A DNA stretch of 12,112 bases from an uncultured bacterium (lineage in GTDB: Bacteria; Auribacterota; Tritonobacteria; UBA1439). Below are positions 1 to 7,366 of this stretch, one piece after another. The DNA lies in contig CALLYX010000062.1 of NCBI GenBank assembly GCA_937858775.1, positions 1 through 12,112 on the forward strand. The letters run 5' to 3'. Position 1 is the first letter of the stretch, and every line of letters begins with the position of its first letter. The notes under the pieces are model-generated. The model worked only from the letters and a program-made list of their open reading frames with translations, ran no database searches and was not told where the DNA came from. The position numbers and the translations under genes are program-made.

Positions 1-117
1 CCCCTGGCCTGCGTGCTCGAAGGTGGTACGTGGGCGGCAGGCCGCGCGTTGGCTGGCGGCCTCCGTCTGAGCGCCCCCTTCGTGAGCGGCTCCGTGAACG
101 GGCGGGGTACATTTCAC

Positions 118-146
118 TTGTCCGAGCCCCGCGCCATCCTTATAAT
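118..146 (+). promoter_or_regulatory. sigma70-type promoter for the left-arm operon
   Basis: TTGTCC at 118-123 (four of six matches to TTGACA) and a perfect TATAAT at 141-146 are separated by 17 bp, the preferred sigma70 spacing. Transcription would start near 152-154, leaving a leader of about 26 nt before the GTG at 180, which contains the AGGAGG ribosome site. It is the only strong hexamer pair seen before the left arm and probably serves several or all of the six + strand genes. The 117 bases before it hold no gene I can support; there is only a weak GGCCGC/GCGGCC inverted repeat at 40-61. Confidence 0.75.
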
Positions 147-179
147 CGGTCGCATTTGGGCTCATGAGGAGGAGGGACC

Positions 180-923
180 GTGCCGAGCGTAAGCGTGATC
201 GTCCCCTGTTACAACGAGGAGGGGAACATAGAGGAGCTGGTGTCGCGGACGGAGGAGACGTTCCGGAAACACGGCATCGACGGTGAGATCATCCTCGTCA
301 ACGACGCGAGCACGGACGGGACCGCGGAGAAGATACGCGAAGTGATGCGGCGGTGGCCCAACGTCGTCACCGAGACCCACCCCCGCAACCTGGGGATCGC
401 GGGCGGGTGGCGCACGGGCCTGAGGCTATCCCGGGGCGAGTACGTCCTCATCACCGACGCGGACCTCCAGTACGCCCCCGAGGATGACGCCAAGCTCATC
501 GCGAAGGCGCGGGAGACCCGTGCCGATATCGTCCAAGGGTTCCGGATCGGCCACAACTATTCCGCGCCGGTGCGGTACGTCCTGAGTCTCGGCCTCTGCT
601 GGACGCTGAACCTGATCTTCTGGCGGCGCCTTCATGACATCAAGTCCGGCTTCATCGTCTTCAAGCGGGAGGTCTTCAGGGACGTCCTCGACGTGAGGTA
701 TTCGTACCGCTACTTCCAGCACTTCGTCACCATCTCCGCCGTCAGCAAGGGCTACAGCATCGTCCAGGTCCCGATCATCTTCTACGCGCGGCAGTGGGGG
801 AGCTCGTTCATCACGAATCCGTTCTCGTTCTCCATCAAATCGCTCCGCGATCTTCCGAAGGCCTTCTGGGAGTTCCTGATCCTCAACCGCCTCATGCGGA
901 GGGGGAGCCGATGTCCGGCATAG
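180..923 (+). CDS. GT2 family glycosyltransferase (DPM1/GtrB-like)
   Basis: This 247-residue protein is a GT-A fold family 2 glycosyltransferase. The N-terminus reads VSVIVPCYNEEGNI (residues 4-17), followed by the nucleotide-binding NDASTDGT (41-48) and the metal-binding TDADLQY (92-98, Asp93/Asp95). The RQWGSSF stretch (204-210) matches the RxGxSS element seen in polyprenyl-phosphate sugar synthases. Such enzymes usually move a sugar from a nucleotide donor to a polyprenyl phosphate or a growing glycan at the inner membrane face. There is no C-terminal pair of membrane helices, although 131-148 is hydrophobic. The start is GTG at 180, set by AGGAGG repeats at 167-175. The 3' end overlaps the next gene by 13 bp, so the two are probably translationally coupled. 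Donor and acceptor cannot be told from sequence. Confidence 0.92.
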   Translation: MPSVSVIVPCYNEEGNIEELVSRTEETFRKHGIDGEIILVNDASTDGTAEKIREVMRRWPNVVTETHPRNLGIAGGWRTGLRLSRGEYVLITDADLQYAPEDDAKLIAKARETRADIVQGFRIGHNYSAPVRYVLSLGLCWTLNLIFWRRLHDIKSGFIVFKREVFRDVLDVRYSYRYFQHFVTISAVSKGYSIVQVPIIFYARQWGSSFITNPFSFSIKSLRDLPKAFWEFLILNRLMRRGSRCPA

Positions 924-2617
924 CGGGGGTGTGGGGGGACGGCGACATACGCGCGATGACGGACGCGCTTGCGCACCGGGGGCCGGACGACCACGGCTAC
1001 CACGAGGACGGCGCGCTCAAACTGGGGATACGGAGGCTCGGCGTCATCGATCTCGTCACCGGACACCAGCCGATCCGGAACGAGGACTCCACTCTCTGGA
1101 TCGTCCACAACGGCGAGATCTTCAACTATCGCGAGCTCCGGAGGGAGCTCGAGCCGAGACACACCTTCTATACCGATAGCGACACCGAGGTCATCGTCCA
1201 CGCCTACGAGGAGTGGGGGAGGGATTGCCTCCGGCGGTTCATGGGGATGTTCGCCTTCGCTCTTTGGGACGGGAGGGAACTCTTCATCGCCCGCGACCGC
1301 CTCGGGGAGAAACCGCTCTACTACTACGCCGACGGGAAGCGATTCCTTTTCGCCTCGGAGGTCAAGGCCCTTCTCACGGAGGTCCCCGCCGAGCTCGTCG
1401 TCGACGAGGAGTACCAGGTCTTCGAGGCGCCCCTCCTCGGCAACACGATGTTCAAAAATATCCGATCCCTCGATCCGGGGTGCAGCATGGTGGTGCGGGA
1501 TCGGCATCCCACCGTCACGCGCTACTGGGACATCGAGCCGTACGACGGCCCCGAACGGAAAGAGTCGGAGTACGTCGAGGAACTCCGGTGGCTCCTCCGG
1601 GACGCGGTCAGACTGCGGCTGCGGAGCGATGTCCCGCTCGGCGTTTTTTTGAGCGGCGGGCTCGATTCGAGCCTCATCGCCTGCCTCGCAAAGCCGGAGA
1701 AGGTCTTCTCGTGCAGGTTCGCCCTCGGGGAGCGGTACGACGAGTTCGACTACGCGCGTATCGTCGCGAGGCACGTCGGGGCCGAGCACCTGGTCATCGA
1801 GCCGACGGCGGAGGATTTCCGCGCCGGATTCCCGCAGGTGATCTACCACCTGGACTACCCGATCGCCACCCCGTCGAGCATCGCCGAATTCGCCCTCGGT
1901 AGGCTCGCAAAGCCGCATGTCAAAGTGGTGCTCGGGGGGCAGGGGGCGGATGAGATATTCGGCGGCTACGTTCGTTATCTTCTTATGCTGGAAGAGGCGC
2001 GCATCGCCGAGGTCCCGATCCTCAAGAGCTACCTCCCCCTCGCCCGGCACTTCTGGTCGGAGAGGATGTTCCGCCCCCACGGCGAGCGGTACTTCGATCT
2101 GGTCAAGCGCGGGGACGATCCGTCGGGCAGGGTCTTCGCGCTCTTCAGCGGATTGTTCGAGAAACAGCGGTCGCTTGTCGACCGGATGGGCTACACCGAC
2201 CTGAAACTCACCTTTCCCTCTCTCATCACCATGAACGACAAGGCGGCCGCCGCCGTGGGACTCGAGAACCGGACGCCGTTCCTGGACCACCGGATCGTCG
2301 AGTTCGCATTCCGGCTCCCGATGGAGATGAAGGTGCGCGGGTTCACCACCAAGTACATCCTGCGCGAGGCGGCGCGGGGGATCGTCCCCGACGCCGTCAT
2401 CGACAGGGAGGACAAGAAGGGGCTGGTCGTCCCCGTCAACCGGTGGTTTGACCACGAGCTTCGCGGGTGGAGCACGGGGCTGATCGATTCGCTCTCGAAG
2501 CGGAACCTCCCCCTGAAACAGGGCGGCTCCCGCGGGGAGTTCGACCGCGCCCGGTACGCGGCGGTCAGCCTCGAGCTCTGGCTCCGCATTTTCAAGGATC
2601 ACAGCGTGCGAATCTGA
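911..2617 (+). CDS. asnB: Asparagine synthase-like amidotransferase, catalytic Cys replaced by Ser
   Basis: The 568-residue protein has the two-domain AsnB layout and about the usual family length. A class II glutaminase domain spans about 2-185 and an ATP-pyrophosphatase synthetase domain about 220-540, with the PP-loop SGGLDSS (248-254), LGGQGADEIFGGY (341-353) and LENRTPFLDH (451-460). AsnB uses glutamine-derived ammonia to amidate an AMP-activated carboxylate; in glycan clusters relatives can amidate sugar uronates or other acids. The start is ATG at 911, with GGAGGGGGAG at 898-907; the frame is open upstream, but the domain begins here with MSGIAGVWG. The family nucleophile is Cys directly after Met (MCGI); here codon 2 is TCC, Ser. 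Residues equivalent to the E. coli AsnB glutamine pocket (Arg42, Asn67, Glu69, Asp91) remain. Glutamine use is therefore doubtful; ammonia or another amine is possible. It could also be a divergent ligase or carry a one-base error. Confidence 0.93.
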   Translation: MSGIAGVWGDGDIRAMTDALAHRGPDDHGYHEDGALKLGIRRLGVIDLVTGHQPIRNEDSTLWIVHNGEIFNYRELRRELEPRHTFYTDSDTEVIVHAYEEWGRDCLRRFMGMFAFALWDGRELFIARDRLGEKPLYYYADGKRFLFASEVKALLTEVPAELVVDEEYQVFEAPLLGNTMFKNIRSLDPGCSMVVRDRHPTVTRYWDIEPYDGPERKESEYVEELRWLLRDAVRLRLRSDVPLGVFLSGGLDSSLIACLAKPEKVFSCRFALGERYDEFDYARIVARHVGAEHLVIEPTAEDFRAGFPQVIYHLDYPIATPSSIAEFALGRLAKPHVKVVLGGQGADEIFGGYVRYLLMLEEARIAEVPILKSYLPLARHFWSERMFRPHGERYFDLVKRGDDPSGRVFALFSGLFEKQRSLVDRMGYTDLKLTFPSLITMNDKAAAAVGLENRTPFLDHRIVEFAFRLPMEMKVRGFTTKYILREAARGIVPDAVIDREDKKGLVVPVNRWFDHELRGWSTGLIDSLSKRNLPLKQGGSRGEFDRARYAAVSLELWLRIFKDHSVRI

Positions 2618-2689
2618 GGATCGCGGACAGCCGCAACGGAGAGGCGGGCGTGTCGGTTCCGCGCTGTCGGATGAAAGGCGCCGGATGCG

Positions 2690-3502
2690 ATGGGGATAAT
2701 GTCCGAGCGACAGAAGAGCGAAGAGGCATTCTTCGACCGCTACGCGGACGAGGTGGCCGTCGAGAAGCTGGCCCGCCTGCACCTGTTCAGCCCGTCTGCA
2801 TTCGAGAACCGGTACGCCGCCGGGGTGATGGGGGATCTCCGGGGGCGCCGCGTCCTCGACCTCGGCTGCGGCTGGGGCGAGGACGCCGTCTGGTTCGCCG
2901 AACAGGGCGCCTCCACTGTCGGGATCGATATATCCCCCAAGATGCTCGCCCTCACTATGGGGCTTGCCTCCCGGCGGGGCGTGGGGGGGGCTGTCGCTTT
3001 CGTGAGGGCGGCCGCCGAGGCACTGCCGTTCCCCGACGGCAGTTTCGACATCGTCTTCGGGAGGGGGACGCTCCACCACGTGGACGTGTCCGCGACCCTC
3101 GATGAGGTGTACCGCGTGCTGAAAGGGGGCGGCCTCGCCGTCTTCTCGGAGCCGCTCGCCGACAACCCCGTGCTGAACGTCTACCGCCGGCTCAACCGAT
3201 CGATCCGCTCCCCCATGGAGACGCCCATACGCCGTCGCGATTTTGCGCGCATCGCCGCGGCGTTCGACTCGTTTGAGCATGCGGAGTTCAAGCTTGTTGC
3301 CTTGGCGGTGCTCGCATGGCACTATGTCAAATTAAAACTGACGGGCGCATTTCATGCGGGATGGTTCCGCGACCTCGATTACGGCATCGCGTGCCGGAGA
3401 TGCTATCGCTGCGCACAACAAATTGACGGCATCCTTCTCCGCCTATTCCCGCGCCTCGGGAGGTGGTGTTGGCTGACCGTGATGGTGGGCCGCAAGCGGT
3501 GA
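2690..3502 (+). CDS. Class I SAM-dependent methyltransferase (Methyltransf_11 type)
   Basis: A 270-residue Rossmann-fold methyltransferase. Motif I is VLDLGCGWGED (55-65), the acidic ribose contact is in VGID (Asp80), and AEALPFPDGSFDIVFGRG (109-126) with TLHHV (127-131) is the usual post-motif region of small-molecule, sugar and lipid methyltransferases. It probably methylates a glycan or lipid intermediate; the substrate is unknown. Two in-frame ATGs, at 2690 and 2699, are possible and neither has a strong ribosome site; I kept the longer. It lies 72 bp after the amidotransferase and 68 bp before the radical SAM gene. Two oddities: the last 85 codons or so use visibly more A/T third positions than the start, and that tail carries a CxxCxxC motif (Cys235, 238, 241) that the catalytic fold does not need. 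An eight-G run sits in frame at 2983-2990. Confidence 0.9.
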   Translation: MGIMSERQKSEEAFFDRYADEVAVEKLARLHLFSPSAFENRYAAGVMGDLRGRRVLDLGCGWGEDAVWFAEQGASTVGIDISPKMLALTMGLASRRGVGGAVAFVRAAAEALPFPDGSFDIVFGRGTLHHVDVSATLDEVYRVLKGGGLAVFSEPLADNPVLNVYRRLNRSIRSPMETPIRRRDFARIAAAFDSFEHAEFKLVALAVLAWHYVKLKLTGAFHAGWFRDLDYGIACRRCYRCAQQIDGILLRLFPRLGRWCWLTVMVGRKR

Positions 3503-3530
3503 CCGGCAGAAGTGACGGATGACGATATCG

Positions 3531-3555
3531 CCCCGGCAGCGGAAACCTGTCGGGG
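3531..3555 (+). other. Stem-loop before the first radical SAM gene
   Basis: CCCCGGCAG (3531-3539) and CTGTCGGGG (3547-3555) form a 9-bp stem with one G-U pair and a 7-nt loop. It has no following T-run, so it is not a classical intrinsic terminator. It fills much of the gap between the methyltransferase stop (3502) and the radical SAM start (3571), ending 15 nt before that ATG, close to the ribosome-binding region. It could dampen translation or mark an mRNA processing site. That role is inference. Confidence 0.5.
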
Positions 3556-3570
3556 CTGGGGCAGATGATC

Positions 3571-4971
3571 ATGAAGGTTCTTTTAGTCGCCCCGGTGCGA
3601 GAGGGCAAGATCGGCTACTATGTAACTCCGCCCCTTGGGCTCGGCTATCTGGCCGCCGCCCTTCGTCGCGAAGGCCATGAGGTCTCCATCCTGGATTGTA
3701 CCAGGCGCCGGCTGGACTTCCACGGATTTGAAAAAGAGGTGCGTGAGGGGTCGCCTCGCCTCGTCGGCTTTCAGACATATTCGTCAGATATGGTTTCAGT
3801 GCGCAGGAGCTCGGCGATCGTAAAGGGCCTGAACCCGGAAACGGTCATCGTTGTCGGCGGGCCCCATCCCTCGGGTGATCCCGACGGCACGATGAGCTTT
3901 CTCCCTGACGTCAACTATGCGTTCCGGGGGGAGGGGGAGAGCGGCCTGCCGCTTCTGGCGCGTTACCTCGATGCAGGCGGGGGGGCGTCCGATTTGCCGG
4001 GGGAGAAGATACCCGGTCTGGTCTGGCGGCACAACTCCGTGATCAAACGCGCCCCGCTTGCCTTTGTGGAGGATTTGGATTCCCTCGGCCTGCCGGCGTG
4101 GGATATCCTCCGGCCCCAAGACTATCCTCCCGCACCTCATAGCGTTATCTACAAGAGTTATCCCATTGCCCCCATAATGGTCACCAGGGGCTGCCCATTC
4201 CCCTGCACGTTTTGCGCCGCCCACACCATCAACGGAAGGAGGGTGCGGCGCCGCAGCATCTCGCATGTGCTGGAGGAGATCCGGCTCCTCCATACGGTCT
4301 ATGGGATCAGGGAGATCCAGATCGTCGACGATAATTTCACGGGCGACAGGGAATACGTCCGGCTTTTTTGCCGCAGTCTCATCGAGGCGCGGTTGGCTAT
4401 AGACTGGTGCTGCCCCAACGGGGTAAGACTGGACACCCTGGACGAGGAATTGCTGCGCGACATGAAGAGGGCGGGGGCGTATCGCATAGCCCTCGGCATC
4501 GAGTCCGGCTCGCAGAGAATCCTCGACCATATGAAGAAGCGGCTGAGGAAGGAAATGGTGAAGGAAAAGGTTGCGCTTATACGCAAGGCCGGCCTTAAAC
4601 CCCATGGATTCTTCATCCTTGGCTATCCGGAGGAGACGGTAGACGATATCAGGGAAACGATACGCTTCTCCCGCGAGCTGGATTTGGAAACGGCCGGGTT
4701 CAGCCTTTTCTTGCCCCTGGTGGGAACGGAGATATATAATGTGCTTGCCGCGCGCGGGCGCATCTCGTTCGACTCATGGGGGGACTTTATCACGTCAAGG
4801 GTCGTGTATGCCCCAGAGGGTATTCCCTCGGGGCGGTTGAAACGGCTGCAGCGCGCGGCATTCCTTCGATTCTATCTGAGACCGAAATACCTCGCGAGTT
4901 TCGTGAGAAGCATCGGCTCCGTGCAGAATCTCGGATACCTTGCCAAGAGGGCATGGTCCTATTTGTTTTAG
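3571..4971 (+). CDS. B12-binding domain radical SAM protein (first copy)
   Basis: A 466-residue protein with a cobalamin-binding domain (about 1-130) followed by a radical SAM barrel (about 195-400). The N-terminus is typical of the class: MKVLLVAP, PPLGLGYLAAALRREGHEV and VVGGPHPSG, then RGEGE. The iron-sulfur motif CxxxCxxC is Cys208, Cys212, Cys215 (RGCPFPCTFC). IESGSQRIL and HGFFILGYPEET are the usual later barrel motifs. Relatives methylate unactivated carbons or do other radical chemistry on lipids, antibiotics and cofactors; the substrate here cannot be read. The DxHxxG cobalamin motif is not seen, as in many members of this class. I chose ATG 3571 because GGGG at 3558-3561 is well spaced for it; ATG 3565, two codons earlier, is possible. 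It shares a FYLRPKYL tail element (434-441) with the gene at 5858. Third-position base use is less GC-rich than in most neighbours. Confidence 0.92.
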   Translation: MKVLLVAPVREGKIGYYVTPPLGLGYLAAALRREGHEVSILDCTRRRLDFHGFEKEVREGSPRLVGFQTYSSDMVSVRRSSAIVKGLNPETVIVVGGPHPSGDPDGTMSFLPDVNYAFRGEGESGLPLLARYLDAGGGASDLPGEKIPGLVWRHNSVIKRAPLAFVEDLDSLGLPAWDILRPQDYPPAPHSVIYKSYPIAPIMVTRGCPFPCTFCAAHTINGRRVRRRSISHVLEEIRLLHTVYGIREIQIVDDNFTGDREYVRLFCRSLIEARLAIDWCCPNGVRLDTLDEELLRDMKRAGAYRIALGIESGSQRILDHMKKRLRKEMVKEKVALIRKAGLKPHGFFILGYPEETVDDIRETIRFSRELDLETAGFSLFLPLVGTEIYNVLAARGRISFDSWGDFITSRVVYAPEGIPSGRLKRLQRAAFLRFYLRPKYLASFVRSIGSVQNLGYLAKRAWSYLF

Positions 4972-5029
4972 GCGGGGATATGTCGGAGAGTGCGCCCTCT
5001 TCGCCGGGGAGTAGTAGGGGTGTGACCAT

Positions 5030-5827
5030 ATGACGCCAGGGAACGATAGGCTCCATTCAATCAGCTCCTTCTTCCCGGCGTTCAACGAGGAGGAGAACAT
5101 CCGCCATGTCATAGAGAGCGCGCTCTCGGTGCTTCCACGGATTGCCGACGAGTACGAGGTGCTCGTCGTCCTATACGAGGGGTCGACGGACCGGACGAGG
5201 GCCATCGTCGAACAGTTCAGCCGCGAGAACCCACATGTCCGTCTGATCCTCCAGCCCATCGGCGAGCGGGGCTACGGGGTGGCCATGAGGATGGGGTACG
5301 AGAATGCGCGCCATGAGTATGTCTTCTATTCCGATGCCGATAGGCAATTCGACCTGAGGGAGCTGGAGAAAATATTTCCGCTCATCAACCACGTCGACCT
5401 CGTCGTCGGGTACCGGCGTTCGCGCCAGGACCCGATCGTGAGGATCATGGTGGCCAAGGTGTACAACATCATGATGCGGATCGTGTTCGGGCTCGAGCAG
5501 CGCGACGTCGACTGCGCCTTCAAGCTCTGCCGCAAGGACATCTTCGACACGATCTCCCTGAATTGCAGGACGGGGCTTTCGGACACCGAGCTCCTGGTTA
5601 AGGCGCGTCTCGCCGGGTTCGAGATCATAGAGGTCGGGGTGGATCATTTCCCGAGGATCGCCGGGGGGGGATATTTCGAGATCGGAAAGGGGAAGCTCCT
5701 GAATATCCCAAAGCCGAGGGTGGTTCTCGACATACTCAGGGAGATGGGCCGGCTCCGGAGGGAGATCGCGCCGTCCCTCGCGCGTTTCAGAGAGGAGCAG
5801 CGGAGAAAATTGGCGGCTCGCCCCTGA
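5030..5827 (+). CDS. GT2 family glycosyltransferase, polyprenyl-phosphate mannose/glucose synthase-like
   Basis: A 265-residue GT-A fold enzyme. FPAFNEEENI (15-24) opens the fold, GSTDRT (51-56) follows the nucleotide-binding strand, and YSDADRQFD (100-108) holds the DxD motif (Asp102/Asp104). DVDCAFKLCRKDIF (159-172) and the later FEIIEVGVDHFPR (197-209) match the dolichol/polyprenyl-phosphate mannose synthase branch. The likely role is to make a lipid-linked sugar on the cytoplasmic membrane face for later transfer. No membrane helices are evident. The usual Asp-Asp before Gly-Ser-Thr-Asp is Tyr49-Glu50 here (LYEGSTD), an unusual but partly acidic replacement. ATG 5030 has AGGGG at 5016-5020. 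An eight-G run lies in frame at 5663-5670 (Ala-Gly-Gly-Gly-Tyr). The gene sits between the two radical SAM genes, 58 bp after one and 30 bp before the other. Confidence 0.9.
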   Translation: MTPGNDRLHSISSFFPAFNEEENIRHVIESALSVLPRIADEYEVLVVLYEGSTDRTRAIVEQFSRENPHVRLILQPIGERGYGVAMRMGYENARHEYVFYSDADRQFDLRELEKIFPLINHVDLVVGYRRSRQDPIVRIMVAKVYNIMMRIVFGLEQRDVDCAFKLCRKDIFDTISLNCRTGLSDTELLVKARLAGFEIIEVGVDHFPRIAGGGYFEIGKGKLLNIPKPRVVLDILREMGRLRREIAPSLARFREEQRRKLAARP

Positions 5828-5857
5828 CCCCCCACCGATGCAAAGGCGCTCCAACTC

Positions 5858-7306
5858 ATGAAGGCCCTGGTGCTCATCCCGTCGTCCGAGTACGCCGACA
5901 ATGTCGTCAGGGACGTCCTCTACGGCTGCTGGTGCAAGGGGAGGAGGATCGGCGGCGGCTCCGTCCCGCCGCTCAACGCCCTCACCATCGCCACGATCCT
6001 CAAGAACGACGGCGTCGAGGTCGAGCTCCGCGACGCCATCGAGCAGCGGATGACGTTCGATGGGCTCGCGCGCGGCATCGAGTCCTTCGACGCCGTCCTC
6101 GTCCTCTCCTCCTCGATGACGATCGACGAGGACGCCGCCGCGGTCCGGGGGCTCAAGGAGAGGAACCCTTCGCTCAAGGCGATATTCTACGGCTCGCACC
6201 CCTCCTTCATGCCCCGGCAGTGCCTCGAAAACCCGGCGATCGACATAATCGTGAGGATGGAGCCCGACCTGATCATAAGGGACCTCCTGCGCGCCATGCG
6301 GAAGGGGGACGGGGGCTGGAAGCGGGTGAAGGGGATCGGCTACCGGGAGGGCGGCGGAATCGTCCTGAACGAGGAGTACCCGTTCATGGACGACATGGAT
6401 GATATCCCCATCGCCGACCGGACGCTGCTCCCCCCCGGCGCGACCTACTTCAACCCCATCGTCAAGCGCTACCCGTACACCACGAGCTGCACCTCGCGCG
6501 GCTGCCCCGGACTGTGCACCTTCTGCACGGCCCCCGCATTCTCGGGGAAGAAAATACGCTCCTGGAGCGTGGACAGGGTGATCGAGGAAATCAGGTACCT
6601 CATCGGTCTTGGGTACAGGGAGATCTACTATCGGGACGAGACCTTCACCTTCAACCGGAGGCGGGTGAGGGAGATCTGCGGGCGGATCGTACGGGAGGGC
6701 CTGGATATAACATGGCTCTGCAACGTCCGCGTGGGGAGCGCCGACCTCGACCTCCTCAGGGCGATGAAGGTGGCGGGGTGCCGCCTGATCAAGGTCGGCA
6801 TGGAATCCGGGGTCCAGGAGATCCTCGACCGCTCCAGGAAGCATATCAGGGTCGAGCAGACGCGCGATCTCTTCGCCTGGGCCAGGGCGGCCGGCCTCGA
6901 TACGCACGCCCACCTGATGTTCGGCATGCCCGGCGAGACCGGCGAGACGCTCGACCGAACGATCTCCTTCATCAAGGAAGTGGACCCCACCACCATCGAC
7001 ATCGGCATATGCTCCCCCTATCCGGGGTCGGAGCTCTTCCGGGAACTGCTCCGCGAACACCCGGAGCTGGGGGACGAGAACCGGCTGAGCCTGAAGGACC
7101 TCCACACGGCGGGGACGTACAACGAGTGGTACACCTCAGTGTCGAGGGACGACCTCGAGCGCAGGATCCGCAGGGCGTACCGCGAGTACTACCTCCGCCC
7201 CCGCTACCTCCTGCGGTGGCTGCGGCGGATGAAGAGCCCGGCGGAGGTCGCGCGCATCCTCCGCGGCGGGGTCAACGTGATACGCTTCAGCCTCTTTGGC
7301 GACTGA
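5858..7306 (+). CDS. B12-binding domain radical SAM protein (second copy)
   Basis: A 482-residue relative of the gene at 3571. The cobalamin-binding region (about 1-150) has the family-like PPLNALTIATIL (37-48) and a GSHPS turn (112-116), preceded by GCWCKGRRIGG (23-33). The radical SAM motif is Cys216, Cys220, Cys223 (RGCPGLCTFC). MESGVQEIL and THAHLMFGMPGETGET follow, and a YYLRPRYL tail element (444-451) matches the FYLRPKYL of the first copy. A radical methylation or rearrangement on a lipid or sugar intermediate is plausible; the reaction is unknown. The start is ATG 5858 with a weak AAAGG at 5842-5846, so it may rely on coupling to the glycosyltransferase that ends 30 bp earlier. Third positions are strongly GC, unlike the first copy. 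It ends the left arm, facing the convergent right arm. Confidence 0.92.
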   Translation: MKALVLIPSSEYADNVVRDVLYGCWCKGRRIGGGSVPPLNALTIATILKNDGVEVELRDAIEQRMTFDGLARGIESFDAVLVLSSSMTIDEDAAAVRGLKERNPSLKAIFYGSHPSFMPRQCLENPAIDIIVRMEPDLIIRDLLRAMRKGDGGWKRVKGIGYREGGGIVLNEEYPFMDDMDDIPIADRTLLPPGATYFNPIVKRYPYTTSCTSRGCPGLCTFCTAPAFSGKKIRSWSVDRVIEEIRYLIGLGYREIYYRDETFTFNRRRVREICGRIVREGLDITWLCNVRVGSADLDLLRAMKVAGCRLIKVGMESGVQEILDRSRKHIRVEQTRDLFAWARAAGLDTHAHLMFGMPGETGETLDRTISFIKEVDPTTIDIGICSPYPGSELFRELLREHPELGDENRLSLKDLHTAGTYNEWYTSVSRDDLERRIRRAYREYYLRPRYLLRWLRRMKSPAEVARILRGGVNVIRFSLFGD

Positions 7307-7366
7307 AGCGGGCCTGGAAGCGCCCGTATCCCGCCATGTCGCACTGCGGTTTGCGGGGGCGCGGAC
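7307..7366. other. Convergent gap between the two operons
   Basis: The two arms meet tail to tail over 60 bp. Short GC-rich arms can pair in more than one way, for example CGGGC (7309-7313) with GCCCG (7322-7326), or GCGGG (7308-7312) with CCCGC (7330-7334). Neither strand shows a T-run after a stem, so no canonical intrinsic terminator can be called. A bidirectional or Rho-type end is possible, and transcripts may overlap at their 3' ends. Confidence 0.3.

Noticed and set aside
33..40. GGCGGCAG resembling the ops/JUMPstart element GGCGGTAG (a similar GGCGGTTG lies near 12051-12058 on the minus strand)
   Set aside because: Each differs from the consensus by one base, and both lie upstream of the predicted promoters, so they would not be transcribed as RfaH-type ops elements must be.
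794..910. N-terminal extension of the asparagine synthase frame
   Set aside because: It overlaps the preceding GT2 gene, has no family similarity, and the domain starts precisely at ATG 911, which has its own ribosome site.
2626..2668. GACAGC/GCTGTC inverted repeat between the asparagine synthase and methyltransferase genes
   Set aside because: Only 6 bp with a loop of about 31 nt; not distinguishable from chance.
782..3322. 846-codon open frame on the minus strand
   Set aside because: It lies antisense to the GT2, asparagine synthase and methyltransferase genes, which have clear family motifs. The translation is rich in Pro, Arg, Glu and Val with no domain, as expected of an antisense frame in GC-rich codon-biased DNA.
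4980..5033. 17-codon ORF (MSESAPSSPGSSRGVTI) overlapping the middle GT2 start as ATGA
   Set aside because: Possible leader peptide, but the GGGG before it is too close to its ATG for a good ribosome site and the composition is unremarkable; the overlap may be chance.
5171..7105. 644-codon open frame on the minus strand
   Set aside because: Antisense shadow of the middle GT2 and second radical SAM genes; low-complexity Pro/Arg/Glu/Asp/Val composition and no recognisable motif.
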